Assembly: GCA_002085115.1 (NCBI GenBank)
Contig: MZGQ01000019.1
Location: 1-64,000, forward strand
Reading direction: 5' to 3'
Length of the DNA stretch: 64,000 nt
From: Desulfococcus sp. 4484_241
GTDB taxonomy: Bacteria > Desulfobacterota > Desulfobacteria > Desulfobacterales > Desulfosudaceae
Each line of letters starts with the position of its first letter. The stretch's first letter is position 1. Positions 9,319 to 19,352 of this stretch are shown piece after piece. A program made the translations under genes and the position numbers. A model generated the notes under the pieces. It searched no databases, had not been told where the DNA came from, and was given only the letters and a program-made list of their open reading frames with translations.

Positions 9319-10470
9319 ATGAAAGAAACAGCGAAGCAGAAATTCAAAAAAGCGGCAGGCCTTATTGCCAGCGCGGGTATGATTCCCTTTGCCGTGACCG
9401 ACACACTTCTTGAGATCGTCAAATTTTACCTGGATGAAGATGATGCAGACTTTATCAACGTCGCCTTTGACGGCGCAAAATCTCTCTCCATAGATCAGCT
9501 CAAAGAGAAGACCGGCCTTTCGGAGAAGGAGATAAAGGCCCGAACCGATTCTCTGGCCAAAAAAGGCATTATATTCAATCAGCCCAACAGCCGTGGCGTA
9601 ATGGTTTATCGCCTGCTGCCCCTGATCCTGGTGGGAACCTTTGAATATACTTTCATGAACAAACTGCCGGAGGGCAAAGAAAGGGAGCCGCTTGAAAAAA
9701 TCGCAAAGCTTTATCATACCCTGCTGCAGGAACTGCAGGAAAACATGCAGCGCAACTATGACAATCTGCTGCCGATCTTTGAACAGCAGCCGCCTGTGGA
9801 CCGGACCGTGCCGGTTTTGACAACGGAAAGTGGAAACACCATTCAGATCAACAGGTCTATCGGCGCCGAAGACACCGTACTGCCTGCCAGGACCGTTGAA
9901 GAAATCATTAACAAGTTTGACGATATCGCTGTAGGCCACTGTTTCTGCAGGAACTACAACAAGGTGCTGGGCCATGACTGCGAACTTAACGCTCCGTCTG
10001 AAGTATGTTTTACCTTCGGCAAATCCGCCCGCCACACCATCGCCCAGGGGTTTGCCCGGCCGGTATCAAAAGAAGAGGCCTTGGCCATCATGAAAAAGGC
10101 TGAAGAAGCCGGCCTGATCCACAAGGCTTTTCACAACGGTTCAAACATTAACAAGGATGAAAACAGCATCTGCAACTGCTGCAAGGACTGCTGCGACACC
10201 TTCACCCTCTGGCGCAACGGCGTGGTACCCATGGTCAACTCTACAAGCTACCTGTCCATTATTGACGCTGATATGTGTACCGGCTGCGGCATCTGCGTTG
10301 AGCGCTGTCCTGTGGATGCAATTACCATAGATAGTGACGGCACAGCGGTTCGAGAGGAGAAATACTGCATCGGCTGCGGCATCTGCGCCCGTTTCTGCCC
10401 GGAACAGGCCATCTCTCTCCAGGAGGGCCTGAGACGGGTTTACGTTCCGCCTCCACGCCTTAGAACATAG
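9319..10470 (+). CDS. 4Fe-4S dicluster ferredoxin-domain protein with N-terminal winged-helix-like region
   Basis: SD TTTGGAGG; N-terminal LSIDQLKEKTGLSEKEIKARTDSLAKKGII; CFCRNYN, CNCCKDCC, CTGCGICVERCPVDAI, CIGCGICARFCPEQAI. Confidence 0.85.
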   Translation: MKETAKQKFKKAAGLIASAGMIPFAVTDTLLEIVKFYLDEDDADFINVAFDGAKSLSIDQLKEKTGLSEKEIKARTDSLAKKGIIFNQPNSRGVMVYRLLPLILVGTFEYTFMNKLPEGKEREPLEKIAKLYHTLLQELQENMQRNYDNLLPIFEQQPPVDRTVPVLTTESGNTIQINRSIGAEDTVLPARTVEEIINKFDDIAVGHCFCRNYNKVLGHDCELNAPSEVCFTFGKSARHTIAQGFARPVSKEEALAIMKKAEEAGLIHKAFHNGSNINKDENSICNCCKDCCDTFTLWRNGVVPMVNSTSYLSIIDADMCTGCGICVERCPVDAITIDSDGTAVREEKYCIGCGICARFCPEQAISLQEGLRRVYVPPPRLRT

Positions 10471-10507
10471 CCAAATACTTTACGAGATATACATACAATG
10501 GAACACC

Positions 10508-10788
10508 ATGTCAGACGATATCTACCGGGCCCTTCAACGCCGGCTGGGTGATATGGCCGACGTGGCCTGCTGTTCAGGCTGAAAAAAAAGAACGGCCCAC
10601 GGTACGCTGCCATTCCATTTGTCCACGGCCTGTGTGAATCTCAGGTCAAAAACCCGGACCGTGAACTGTCCGAAATGGTCCAGGCATGTTTTGACGAGGC
10701 TTTTAACACAGCCATGCAGAAAGGGGCCGACTATTTCCCGCTCCCACAACGTGGGCGGAGTGGAGCTTATCCGCACCGGCCTGTTCAT
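10508..10788 (+). pseudogene. Decayed remnant of a paralog of the upstream 4Fe-4S protein family
   Basis: MSDDIYRALQRRLGDMADVACCSG* in one frame, then LFRLKKKNGPRYAAIPFVHGLCESQVKNPDRELSEMVQACFDEAFNTAMQKG in another frame; resembles the start and middle of this family with the intervening region and the cluster-bearing C-terminus missing. Confidence 0.55.
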
Positions 10789-10795
10789 TTTCTTA

Positions 10796-12703
10796 TCATC
10801 TGTGCGTCCCCATCAGGGCAAGCAACCGTTCCCTTATTTCGTCTGCCGACACTTCCTCAGGGGCAACCGGGTTCCCGGCCTGTATGGTAATTTTCGGCCA
10901 AAACCGGCACGGCAGGCTCCGCATGGGTGGCCCGCCACTATGACAAAAAAAGCCGGTTCCCATCTCATGAAGGGCAATCGGGATCACGGGTACCCGAACT
11001 TTTTGTAAAATTTTTTCAATGCCGGGTTTGAACAGTCCGGTTTCGCCGTCTGCAGCCAGTTCCCCTTCCGGGAATATACAAACAGCTTCGCCCTTTTCAA
11101 GGGCATTGGATATTGAGTCAAGCGCTGCATTATAGGCGGCAGGGTTTTCGCGCTTTGAGATAATGGGAATCGCCTTGCCTGTTTTAAATATGAAACTTAG
11201 AACCGGAATCCTGAAAATCGATTCAGGCATCACGAACCTGACAGGCCGGCGGCACGCACCGGCAAGAATCAACGCATCCATGTGACTGAAACGATTGCAG
11301 ACAAGCACTGCCGGGCCGGTAGAGGGTATGGTGCCAAGGTTGGCATGCCTGACCCGGTAAATGGTGTGAGTGATCATCCAGATTAGAAACCGCATGACAA
11401 ACTCAGGCACCACTGTATATATGTATGCGGCCACGACAATATTCATGATGGCAAGAGCCAAAAAGAATTCCGGAACACTCAGGTTCAAAACCCCGAGAAG
11501 CAGGATACCGGCAACAGCGGCCATAACCATCAAAAACGCATTTAAAATGTTGTTGGCAGCAATAACCCTGGCACGTATTTTTTGTTCGGTCCGTGTCTGG
11601 ATGAAGGCAAACAGTGGAACAATGTAGATGCCTCCGAAAACGCCGATCATAAGCAGATCAAAAAGGACACGGATGTTTTCGGCAGAATGGATAAATGCCG
11701 GGATGCCGATAAGCGTGGCATGATTAGCCGCGGGCGTGGCAAAAAAAAGATCTGTCCCGAAAACAGTGATGCCAAGAGAGCCGAGCGGGACAAGGCCCAG
11801 CTCAATCTTCCGGCCGGAAAGCCTTTCGCACAGCATGGAGCCAAAGCCTATCCCTATGGAAAAAATTGTCAACAACAGGGTATAGACATCATACGTTCCG
11901 TAAAGAACCTTTTTGGTATAGTTCGGGAGCTGGGTCAGGTAAGCCATCCCCAGAAACCAGAACCACGATATGGCAAGGATCGACAGAAAAACGGGGCGGA
12001 TGCGCCGGGCGCAGGCGATCGTCTTCATCGTCTGTGTGAGAGGGTTGTAGCCTATAACAAGGTCCGGTGCCGGCGGTTGCGCCTCCGGGATGAACCGGCT
12101 TGCCAACCACCCCAGGACCGCGACAAAACAGACAGCAAGTGCGATCCAGACGGGCGGGAATTCAACCGGGTTTAAAAGGTTTCCCGCGATCAGGCCAAGA
12201 AGGATGGCCACAAAAGTTCCCATCTCCACCAGGGCGTTGCCGCCGACAATCTCATCCGGATTGAGGTGATCCGGAATGATGCTGTACTTTATGGGGCCGA
12301 AAAATGCGGACTGGGTACCCATTAAAAAAAGCAGAAATATCAAAGCAATCCCGGCCGAATATAAAAAGGCAACCGCGGCCATACCCATAATCATGATTTC
12401 GGCGATTTTGATGCGCCGGATCAGCATCGATTTTTCATACTTGTCAGCCATCTGGCCGGCGGTGGCTGAAAACAGAAAAAACGGCAGGATAAAAAGCCCT
12501 GCAGCAAGGTTTAAAAAAATATCGCTGTTTGCGGAAACTACGTTGCCTGTCCCGTATGCGATCAATATCACCAGACCGTTTTTGAACAGGTTGTCGTTAA
12601 ACGCGCCTAAAAACTGGGTCCAGAAAAACGGCGCAAACCGGCGGCTGGTCATGAGGAACAACTGGCCGACCGTTTTATGCGATGTTTGTTTGGTTTTGTT
12701 CAT
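10796..12703 (-). CDS. MFS transporter (LplT-like) fused to a PlsC-like 1-acyl-glycerol-3-phosphate acyltransferase domain
   Basis: 12-TM MFS half (FFWTQFLGAFNDNLFKNGLVILIAYG...) then IPSTGPAVLVCNRFSHMDALILAG...CIFPEGELAADGETGLFKPGIEKIL. Confidence 0.88.
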   Translation of the reverse strand: MNKTKQTSHKTVGQLFLMTSRRFAPFFWTQFLGAFNDNLFKNGLVILIAYGTGNVVSANSDIFLNLAAGLFILPFFLFSATAGQMADKYEKSMLIRRIKIAEIMIMGMAAVAFLYSAGIALIFLLFLMGTQSAFFGPIKYSIIPDHLNPDEIVGGNALVEMGTFVAILLGLIAGNLLNPVEFPPVWIALAVCFVAVLGWLASRFIPEAQPPAPDLVIGYNPLTQTMKTIACARRIRPVFLSILAISWFWFLGMAYLTQLPNYTKKVLYGTYDVYTLLLTIFSIGIGFGSMLCERLSGRKIELGLVPLGSLGITVFGTDLFFATPAANHATLIGIPAFIHSAENIRVLFDLLMIGVFGGIYIVPLFAFIQTRTEQKIRARVIAANNILNAFLMVMAAVAGILLLGVLNLSVPEFFLALAIMNIVVAAYIYTVVPEFVMRFLIWMITHTIYRVRHANLGTIPSTGPAVLVCNRFSHMDALILAGACRRPVRFVMPESIFRIPVLSFIFKTGKAIPIISKRENPAAYNAALDSISNALEKGEAVCIFPEGELAADGETGLFKPGIEKILQKVRVPVIPIALHEMGTGFFCHSGGPPMRSLPCRFWPKITIQAGNPVAPEEVSADEIRERLLALMGTHR

Positions 12704-13402
12704 GACGTTTCCGCCCTGATGCCAGAGGCCGCTACAGGTTTCACACCACTTCAATCAAATCGGCATGACCGCTGAATTCAAGTCCGTTCCGGTTTGGCAT
12801 GGGAAAATCAAAAAAACGTGTACATGATTGCTGGTTACACGATAACCCACAATTTTTAAAGCCTATTATTCGGCACAAAATATACTTGCAAACATTGTTG
12901 TCCAAAATAAAACCCCAAAACGCCCCTTTTGATCGATAGCCACTTGAATTTATTATCACCGGCTCTAAAGCTAAAAGCAGGTCGCCCTTATCAATCATGC
13001 TGTCAAAAAATTCGTTTTTGGCCAATAGTGACTTGTAAGATACAACTAACAGCGGGCATGCCTGGTGTCGGGCATTTATTGAAATTTCTCCATCCAAAGT
13101 TTTCGTTACACAGCAAAAAAATGTTGGAAAACCGGATAAATTCCAAAAACAGATTGCCTGATACACCTAATCATATATAATTTGACTGGTTAAAAAAAGT
13201 GGGCTGCGCCTGAATCAACTTTTGAAAATAATAGCCTGGCAGCCCGGGCTTTCGAAATAATAGTGCTGTTCTCTTTTCTTACAATTAATAAAAAAAAGAC
13301 TGTCATGAAACCCGTATTTTCCAACAAAAAAGCTCCCTGGCGCTGTTTCTGCTCCTGTGCCTTTTTTTTATCCGGCAATCCTATGTCAGGGCTGAAAACG
13401 CA

Positions 13403-16400
13403 ATGCGAAGTGTCCTTCTCCGGGATGCCAGGCTGGCCGTAACGGCTGTTGATTCGGTTTTCCTGCAAAACAGCCTGCAACCTGTAACAATAACCGGCAT
13501 GGGAACCGTTCCTGAATTGAAAAATCTGCTTTCCAGGATCAGGGCCTCCGTTCCCGGATGCCGGTCGGTCTGCCTTATTGCAAAAGGACCCGGCGGTGCT
13601 CTGATCCCGATAGCTGACAGCTGCCGAACCGGGGAAAAGGCCGTTGGAAATGAGTCCTGCCGGATATTTTTTCCCCTGCTTAAAAAGGCGTTTGCCACCG
13701 GCCTGCCGCTCGTAGAGGGCCCTGTTGCGGACGGCGGTGCAGGAAGCATAATAGCCCTGATTCCCATGCGAAATACCGGCCAGGGGGAACCGTCCATCAT
13801 GCTGGGTATGGCGATCGATGCCGGGGCATGGAAAAACGAGACCCTTTCCAGCATTGCGACTCCTGTGGGCATGGTTCTTCTTTTAGCCCTGATCCTTGGG
13901 GTAATGACGGTTATCCTCCTCCGCTCTGAAAAGGGCCTGCGGAGCCGTCTTGCGGAACTGGAAAAGCGCGGTCTGATTATAAATTCGATAGCTGATTCCG
14001 CCCATGACGCCATAGTCATGACAGACCAGGCAGGCGATATATCCTTCTGGAATAATGCTGCTGAAAAGATCTTTGGCTATGCGGAAAACGAGGCAATCGG
14101 CAGGAACCTGCACATGCTTATCGCCCCGGAACGTTACCACTCAGACTACCTGAAGGGATTCGAGCATTTCCGCAAAACCGGCGAGGGCCCTAAGATTGGC
14201 CAGACACTTGAACTTTACGCACTGCGCAGCGACGGTGGCGAGGTGCCTGTCGAGCTTTCCCTGGCAGCCCTTAAGATAGACGGTAACTGGCACGCGGTTG
14301 GAATAATGCGCGACATAACCGACCGTAAAAAAGCCCAGGCAGCGCTTGAGCATGCCGAGACCATGTTCCGTACCATATACGATTCAAGTTCTGACGCCAT
14401 TATGATGCTTGACAAGGATGGATTTTTCGACTGCAATCTCCGCACTCTTTCGATCTTCGGATGTTCGTCAAAGGAGGAGTTCTGCTCGCTTCACCCTGCG
14501 CATCTTTCTCCGCCAAAACAGCCTGACGGCCGGGACTCCATGACGGCCGCAAATGAGCGCATAGAAACCGCGATGCGGGAAGGTTCCTGCCGGTTCGAAT
14601 GGATGCACAAAAGAAACGATACCGGCGAACCCTTCCCTACCGAGGTCTTGCTTACCGCTATGGAACTTGACGGGCGAATGGTCCTGCAGGCCTCGGTACG
14701 GGACATAAGCGAAAGAAAAAAAGCCGAACAGGAGCTGGAGGAGAGCCGGTCCAGGTACGAAGAGGTTATAGCCAGTATCTCGGACATAGTATGGCGCTAT
14801 GAAGCAGACAAAGACGGCGGTTTTGTCGGCAGCTACATATCACCTGTCGCCGAAAAGCTGCTGGGAGTTCCCGAGGGGGAAATAGGTGACAGTTTCGACA
14901 GATACTTCAAGTATGTCCATCCTGACGACCTGCCAGGTGTACAGGAGACTTTCTTTTCAGCTCTCGCATCTGTCGCAAGCGATGTTTCTGTGGAATACCG
15001 GCTTTGCAGACCTGACGGTTCGATCATATGGTGCCGCTCAAGGGGTACCGCGGTGAGAAAGCCCAACGGAAACATAGCAGCATTCGGCAGTACGGTTGAG
15101 ATAACCGAGATAAAAAACACACAAAAACAGCTGGAGGAGACCAACAGGGAGCTTGAAAAAGCCATCGCCACGGCGAACCGGCTTGCCGAGGCGGCTGAAA
15201 AGGCCAGCAGGGCAAAAAGCGAGTTTCTCGCAAACATGAGCCACGAAATCCGTACCCCAATGAACGGGGTAATCGGAATGACAGGCCTCCTTCTTGACAC
15301 AGAACTATCTGATGAACAGCGGCGTTACGCAGAGATAGTCCAAGCCAGTGCCGAATCGCTGCTTGGAATAATCAACGACATCCTTGATTTTTCCAAGATA
15401 GAGGCAGGTAAGATGGAAATGGAGACCCTGGATTTCGATCTTAACGCCCTGATGGACAACTTTGCCTCAACCATAGCGGTAAAGGCTTATGAGAAAGGGC
15501 TGGAACTGGTTTACTCGGTTGATCCGGGTGTGCCCAGCCTTCTTTCCGGTGATCCTGGCCGCCTCAGGCAGGTACTGACCAATTTGGCCGGGAATGCCGT
15601 TAAATTCACGGAAAAGGGTGAAGTTGAGATCCGGGTTGCCCTTGAATCGGAAACAGAAGATGAAGTGCTTTTGCGCTTCTCGGTAAGAGACACTGGCATT
15701 GGAATACCTGCAGACAAAACAGACATGCTTTTTGAGGAGTTTACCCAGCTCGACTCTTCCACCACCAGGAAACACGGCGGAACCGGACTGGGCCTGGCAA
15801 TATCAAGGCGACTTGCCAGGATGATGGGCGGCGATATCGGTGTGGAAAGCGTGGAGGGAAAGGGGGCCACATTCTGGTTTACGGCGCGGTTCAAAAGACA
15901 GATCGGCGAAAAAAAAGAGGTCTCTGTACCCAACAGAGATCTTGCAGGGGTGCGTGTCCTTATTGTGGATGATAATGCTACCAGCCGGGAGATTCTCAGA
16001 ATACGGATGTCATCCTGGGGTATGCGTGTATCCGAGGCGCCTAACGGGCCGGATGCACTTGCTGCTCTCTACAGAGCTGCTGATGAGGGATATCCATTCC
16101 GCATAGCCGTCATAGACATGCAGATGCCTGGCATGGACGGAGAGGCCCTTGGAAGGGCAATAAAAGCAGACAAGCGTATTGCAGAAACATGTATAATCAT
16201 GCTGACCTCCCTTGGAACACACCGGGACGCCAGGCATTGCGCCGATATGGGCTTTGCCGGTTGCCTTGCAAAGCCGATTCGGCACAACGAGCTAAAAGAG
16301 GTCCTTTCCCTGGCCCTTGGCAGGAAAGACCAAAAAGAGGAAATCATTGTCCCCGGGACCGTTCAGGAGCGCCTGCCATCGTACAGAAACATAAAGGGCA

Positions 16401-17194
16401 GAATACTGCTTGCCGAAGACAACGCCATAAACCAGAAAGTCGCTCTGGGCATACTCAAAAAACTCGGGCTGTCTGCCGATGCCGTGGGCAACGGCGATGA
16501 AGCAGTTAAAGCGCTTTGTTCCATCCCCTACGATCTTGTACTGATGGACTGCCAGATGCCGGTGATCGACGGGTTTGAAGCTACCAGGATTATCCGCGAT
16601 CCAGGCTCTTCGGTTCTGAACCACGACGTTCCTGTCATAGCAATGACCGCCCATGCCCTGGTGGGAGACCGTGAAAAATGTATCAATGCCGGTATGAACG
16701 ATTATATAGCCAAGCCTGTAACCCCGCAGGAACTCGCCGGTATTCTGGAGAAATGGCTCCCTGGTGCAGAAGGGACGGCCGCCGGCCATGTAAAAGACGG
16801 CCGGGAGGCTGAACCAAACACACAGCCGGATACGTTTGAAGAGATCCCTGTATGGGACAAGGCTGAAATGCTGGACAGGCTGCTGGGGGACGAGAAGCTT
16901 GCCAAAGATATCGTAAGGGGGTTTATCTCAGATATTCCAAAACTATCAGCAGCGCTGAAGGACGCGCTGGAAGCGGAAGATATTGCAGAGGTCGAGCGCC
17001 AGGTCCACACCATCAAGGGAGCAGCGGCAAGCGTTGGAGCAGCAGCCCTTCGAGCTGTCGCCCTGAAGATGGAGAAAACTGCAAAAAACGGCAACATGGA
17101 GGCCGCAAAGAACCTCTTTGATAAACTGGAAGCCGAGTTTGAACGGCTCAAAGCAGCAATGGGAAACAAACAATTTGACGACAAAAGAGGGTGA
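13403..17194 (+). CDS. Hybrid sensor histidine kinase (PAS-PAS-PAS-HisKA-HATPase-REC-REC-HPt)
   Basis: [18 protein letters not shown]-box, [38 protein letters not shown] and [11 protein letters not shown] receivers, [12 protein letters not shown] HPt. In-frame codons for a hydrophobic segment precede the annotated ATG (see findings). Confidence 0.93.
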   Translation: MRSVLLRDARLAVTAVDSVFLQNSLQPVTITGMGTVPELKNLLSRIRASVPGCRSVCLIAKGPGGALIPIADSCRTGEKAVGNESCRIFFPLLKKAFATGLPLVEGPVADGGAGSIIALIPMRNTGQGEPSIMLGMAIDAGAWKNETLSSIATPVGMVLLLALILGVMTVILLRSEKGLRSRLAELEKRGLIINSIADSAHDAIVMTDQAGDISFWNNAAEKIFGYAENEAIGRNLHMLIAPERYHSDYLKGFEHFRKTGEGPKIGQTLELYALRSDGGEVPVELSLAALKIDGNWHAVGIMRDITDRKKAQAALEHAETMFRTIYDSSSDAIMMLDKDGFFDCNLRTLSIFGCSSKEEFCSLHPAHLSPPKQPDGRDSMTAANERIETAMREGSCRFEWMHKRNDTGEPFPTEVLLTAMELDGRMVLQASVRDISERKKAEQELEESRSRYEEVIASISDIVWRYEADKDGGFVGSYISPVAEKLLGVPEGEIGDSFDRYFKYVHPDDLPGVQETFFSALASVASDVSVEYRLCRPDGSIIWCRSRGTAVRKPNGNIAAFGSTVEITEIKNTQKQLEETNRELEKAIATANRLAEAAEKASRAKSEFLANMSHEIRTPMNGVIGMTGLLLDTELSDEQRRYAEIVQASAESLLGIINDILDFSKIEAGKMEMETLDFDLNALMDNFASTIAVKAYEKGLELVYSVDPGVPSLLSGDPGRLRQVLTNLAGNAVKFTEKGEVEIRVALESETEDEVLLRFSVRDTGIGIPADKTDMLFEEFTQLDSSTTRKHGGTGLGLAISRRLARMMGGDIGVESVEGKGATFWFTARFKRQIGEKKEVSVPNRDLAGVRVLIVDDNATSREILRIRMSSWGMRVSEAPNGPDALAALYRAADEGYPFRIAVIDMQMPGMDGEALGRAIKADKRIAETCIIMLTSLGTHRDARHCADMGFAGCLAKPIRHNELKEVLSLALGRKDQKEEIIVPGTVQERLPSYRNIKGRILLAEDNAINQKVALGILKKLGLSADAVGNGDEAVKALCSIPYDLVLMDCQMPVIDGFEATRIIRDPGSSVLNHDVPVIAMTAHALVGDREKCINAGMNDYIAKPVTPQELAGILEKWLPGAEGTAAGHVKDGREAEPNTQPDTFEEIPVWDKAEMLDRLLGDEKLAKDIVRGFISDIPKLSAALKDALEAEDIAEVERQVHTIKGAAASVGAAALRAVALKMEKTAKNGNMEAAKNLFDKLEAEFERLKAAMGNKQFDDKRG

Positions 17195-17196
17195 CA

Positions 17197-17592
17197 ATGA
17201 GGATTCTTATAGCCGAGGACGATTCAACTTCACGCAAAATGCTCAAGGCCGTGCTGGAAAAATCGGGATACGAGGTAGTCGAGGCTGCTGACGGTTCTGA
17301 GGCCTGGGAAATAAAGGTCGGCAGGCGTCTTGTCGAGGCAAGGGTAGCCCTGTCAGCCCGGATCAAGGAACTTGAACAGGCCCTCGAACATATAAAAACG
17401 CTCCAGGGCATACTCCCAATATGCTCCTACTGCAAAAAGATAAGGGATGACAAGGGCTACTGGGACCAGGTTGAGATCTACATCGGAAAACACTCTGATG
17501 CCATGTTCAGCCACAGCATATGCCCCGAATGCATGAAAAAGTTCTACCCCGAGCTGTGTGAAGAAAAAAATAATGATGATGAAAAAAAATGA
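17197..17592 (+). CDS. Response-regulator-like protein with internally deleted receiver domain plus CxxC motif tail
   Basis: MRILIAEDDSTSRKMLKAVLEKSGYEVVEAADGSEAWEI joins directly to KVGRRLVEARVALSARIKELEQALEHIKTLQGILPICSYCKKIRDDKGYWDQVE...CPECMKK. Confidence 0.8.
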   Translation: MRILIAEDDSTSRKMLKAVLEKSGYEVVEAADGSEAWEIKVGRRLVEARVALSARIKELEQALEHIKTLQGILPICSYCKKIRDDKGYWDQVEIYIGKHSDAMFSHSICPECMKKFYPELCEEKNNDDEKK

Positions 17593-17634
17593 CGGGCCTG
17601 ACAGGAAAATAGGGATATAGCTTTTGTGTTATGA

Positions 17635-17663
17635 TTGACAATGGGGAGATCGCCTGTTATATT
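17635..17663 (+). promoter_or_regulatory. Sigma70-like promoter upstream of psd
   Basis: TTGACA - 17 bp - TATATT. Confidence 0.65.
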
Positions 17664-17719
17664 ACACAAAAAAAATGTTAATGGCCCTATGATAAATTTA
17701 AAGACGGGAAAAGGGAAAG

Positions 17720-18394
17720 ATGCAGCGTTATAAATGGGCCGATCCACCATCCCGGACTGCATTTCCAATCGCCAGGCCGGGATATCCTTTTATAGGGGCG
17801 GCGGCTTTTACAACAGCGGTTTTGGCGATAGCCGGGTTTTCGGCCGCAGCTGTCATAACACTTGTGATTACGGCGTTTGTCTGCTGGTTTTTCAGGGATC
17901 CTGACCGTGTGACCCCTGACGAAAAAGGGGCTGTTGTCTCACCCGCAGACGGCAAGGTGGTGATCGCAGGCATAACCGGGGATAACCCGCTTGGAGTTGA
18001 AAAATGCCTGAAGATAAGTGTGTTTATGTCTGTCCTCAACGTGCATGTAAACCGCGCGCCATGTTCCGGGGAAATAACAAAAATACTCTACTATCCCGGC
18101 AAATTTTTTTCTGCCAATCTTGACAAGGCGTCTGTTGAAAACGAGCACAACGCGGTTTTCATCCGTACGGCAGATGGAAAGGACGTATGTGTAGTCCAAA
18201 TCGCAGGGCTTGTGGCAAGACGCATAATATGCAACGTTAACGAGGGAGACGAACTGGAACGGGGACAACGCTTCGGCATGATCTGTTTTGGCTCGAGGCT
18301 GGACCTTTACCTGCCGCCCGACGTCAGGCCAAATGTCTCGGTGGGAGACAGGGTGCGGGCCGGGTCATCTGTTCTGGCGTACATGGAAATATGA
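17720..18394 (+). CDS. psd: Phosphatidylserine decarboxylase (short type)
   Basis: FFRDPDRVTP, VVSPADGKV, FMSVLNVHVNRAP, FGSRLDLYLP. Confidence 0.92.
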   Translation: MQRYKWADPPSRTAFPIARPGYPFIGAAAFTTAVLAIAGFSAAAVITLVITAFVCWFFRDPDRVTPDEKGAVVSPADGKVVIAGITGDNPLGVEKCLKISVFMSVLNVHVNRAPCSGEITKILYYPGKFFSANLDKASVENEHNAVFIRTADGKDVCVVQIAGLVARRIICNVNEGDELERGQRFGMICFGSRLDLYLPPDVRPNVSVGDRVRAGSSVLAYMEI

Positions 18395-19242
18395 AAACAA
18401 GAAAAAGACACGACAAAGAACGTATGAGAAGGGGCGTGTATATACTGCCCAACCTGTTTACGACAATGAACCTGTTTGCAGGTTTTTTCGCCGTGCTGTC
18501 CGCGATAAACGGTAATTTTGAAAAAGCCTGCCTTTTTGTGATAGGCGGCATGGTGTGCGACATCCTGGACGGCAAAACAGCCAGATTAACAAAAACAACA
18601 AGCCGGTTCGGGGTGGAGTATGATTCCCTGGCGGATCTCATCACATTCGGCCTTGCCCCTGGTATAATGGCATATCTTTGGACACTGAAACAGTTCGGCA
18701 AACTCGGATGGCTGGCCGCCTTGCTGTTTTTGGCATGCGGCGCTCTCCGGCTGGCGCGGTTTAACACAAACGTGGACTCTGCAGACAGCGCGTTCTTCAC
18801 AGGGCTTCCCATCCCAGGCGCGGCCGGCATGGTTGTTATGACGATTCTGTTTTCCATGCAACTGACCGGTGGCAACGCCCTTAACAGGGGCGTAGCAATA
18901 ATCATATTGGTTGGCATGTTCACGCTTTCCTTTCTTATGGTAAGTTCGATACGCTACACCAGTTTCAAAAAAATGCCCTCTGTGCTGGTCAATGCAAGGC
19001 ATTTCAACATCCTGGTGATCGCGGTTCTTTTAATGGTCCTGATAGTCCAGGAACCGGTTGTCACCCTGTTCATCCTTATACTGCTGTATGTTCTTTCCGG
19101 TCCGGTTATGTCTGTCCGGCTTTTCTTTGCCGGCAAAACACCGGCTGCGGAATACGATGAAGAAGAGGAAGAGATGGACGATCTGTCGCCAATTGGCTAC
19201 GACCCGATGGACACGGATGAAGACAGAGTTTACCATACCTGA
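18391..19242 (+). CDS. pssA: CDP-diacylglycerol--serine O-phosphatidyltransferase
   Basis: GMVCDILDGKTARLTKTTSRFGVEYDSLADLITFGLAP; CDP-alcohol phosphatidyltransferase motif; overlaps psd by 4 bp. Confidence 0.93.
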   Translation: MKTRKRHDKERMRRGVYILPNLFTTMNLFAGFFAVLSAINGNFEKACLFVIGGMVCDILDGKTARLTKTTSRFGVEYDSLADLITFGLAPGIMAYLWTLKQFGKLGWLAALLFLACGALRLARFNTNVDSADSAFFTGLPIPGAAGMVVMTILFSMQLTGGNALNRGVAIIILVGMFTLSFLMVSSIRYTSFKKMPSVLVNARHFNILVIAVLLMVLIVQEPVVTLFILILLYVLSGPVMSVRLFFAGKTPAAEYDEEEEEMDDLSPIGYDPMDTDEDRVYHT

Positions 19243-19352
19243 TCTCCAAGTAATATCCATCATATCCCAATAAAGTCCCTGCACCGGCCGAAATAACAGG
19301 CAGGTAACCGGACAACACTGTAAAATTCAAAATATGAAAAGAGAGGAGACCC

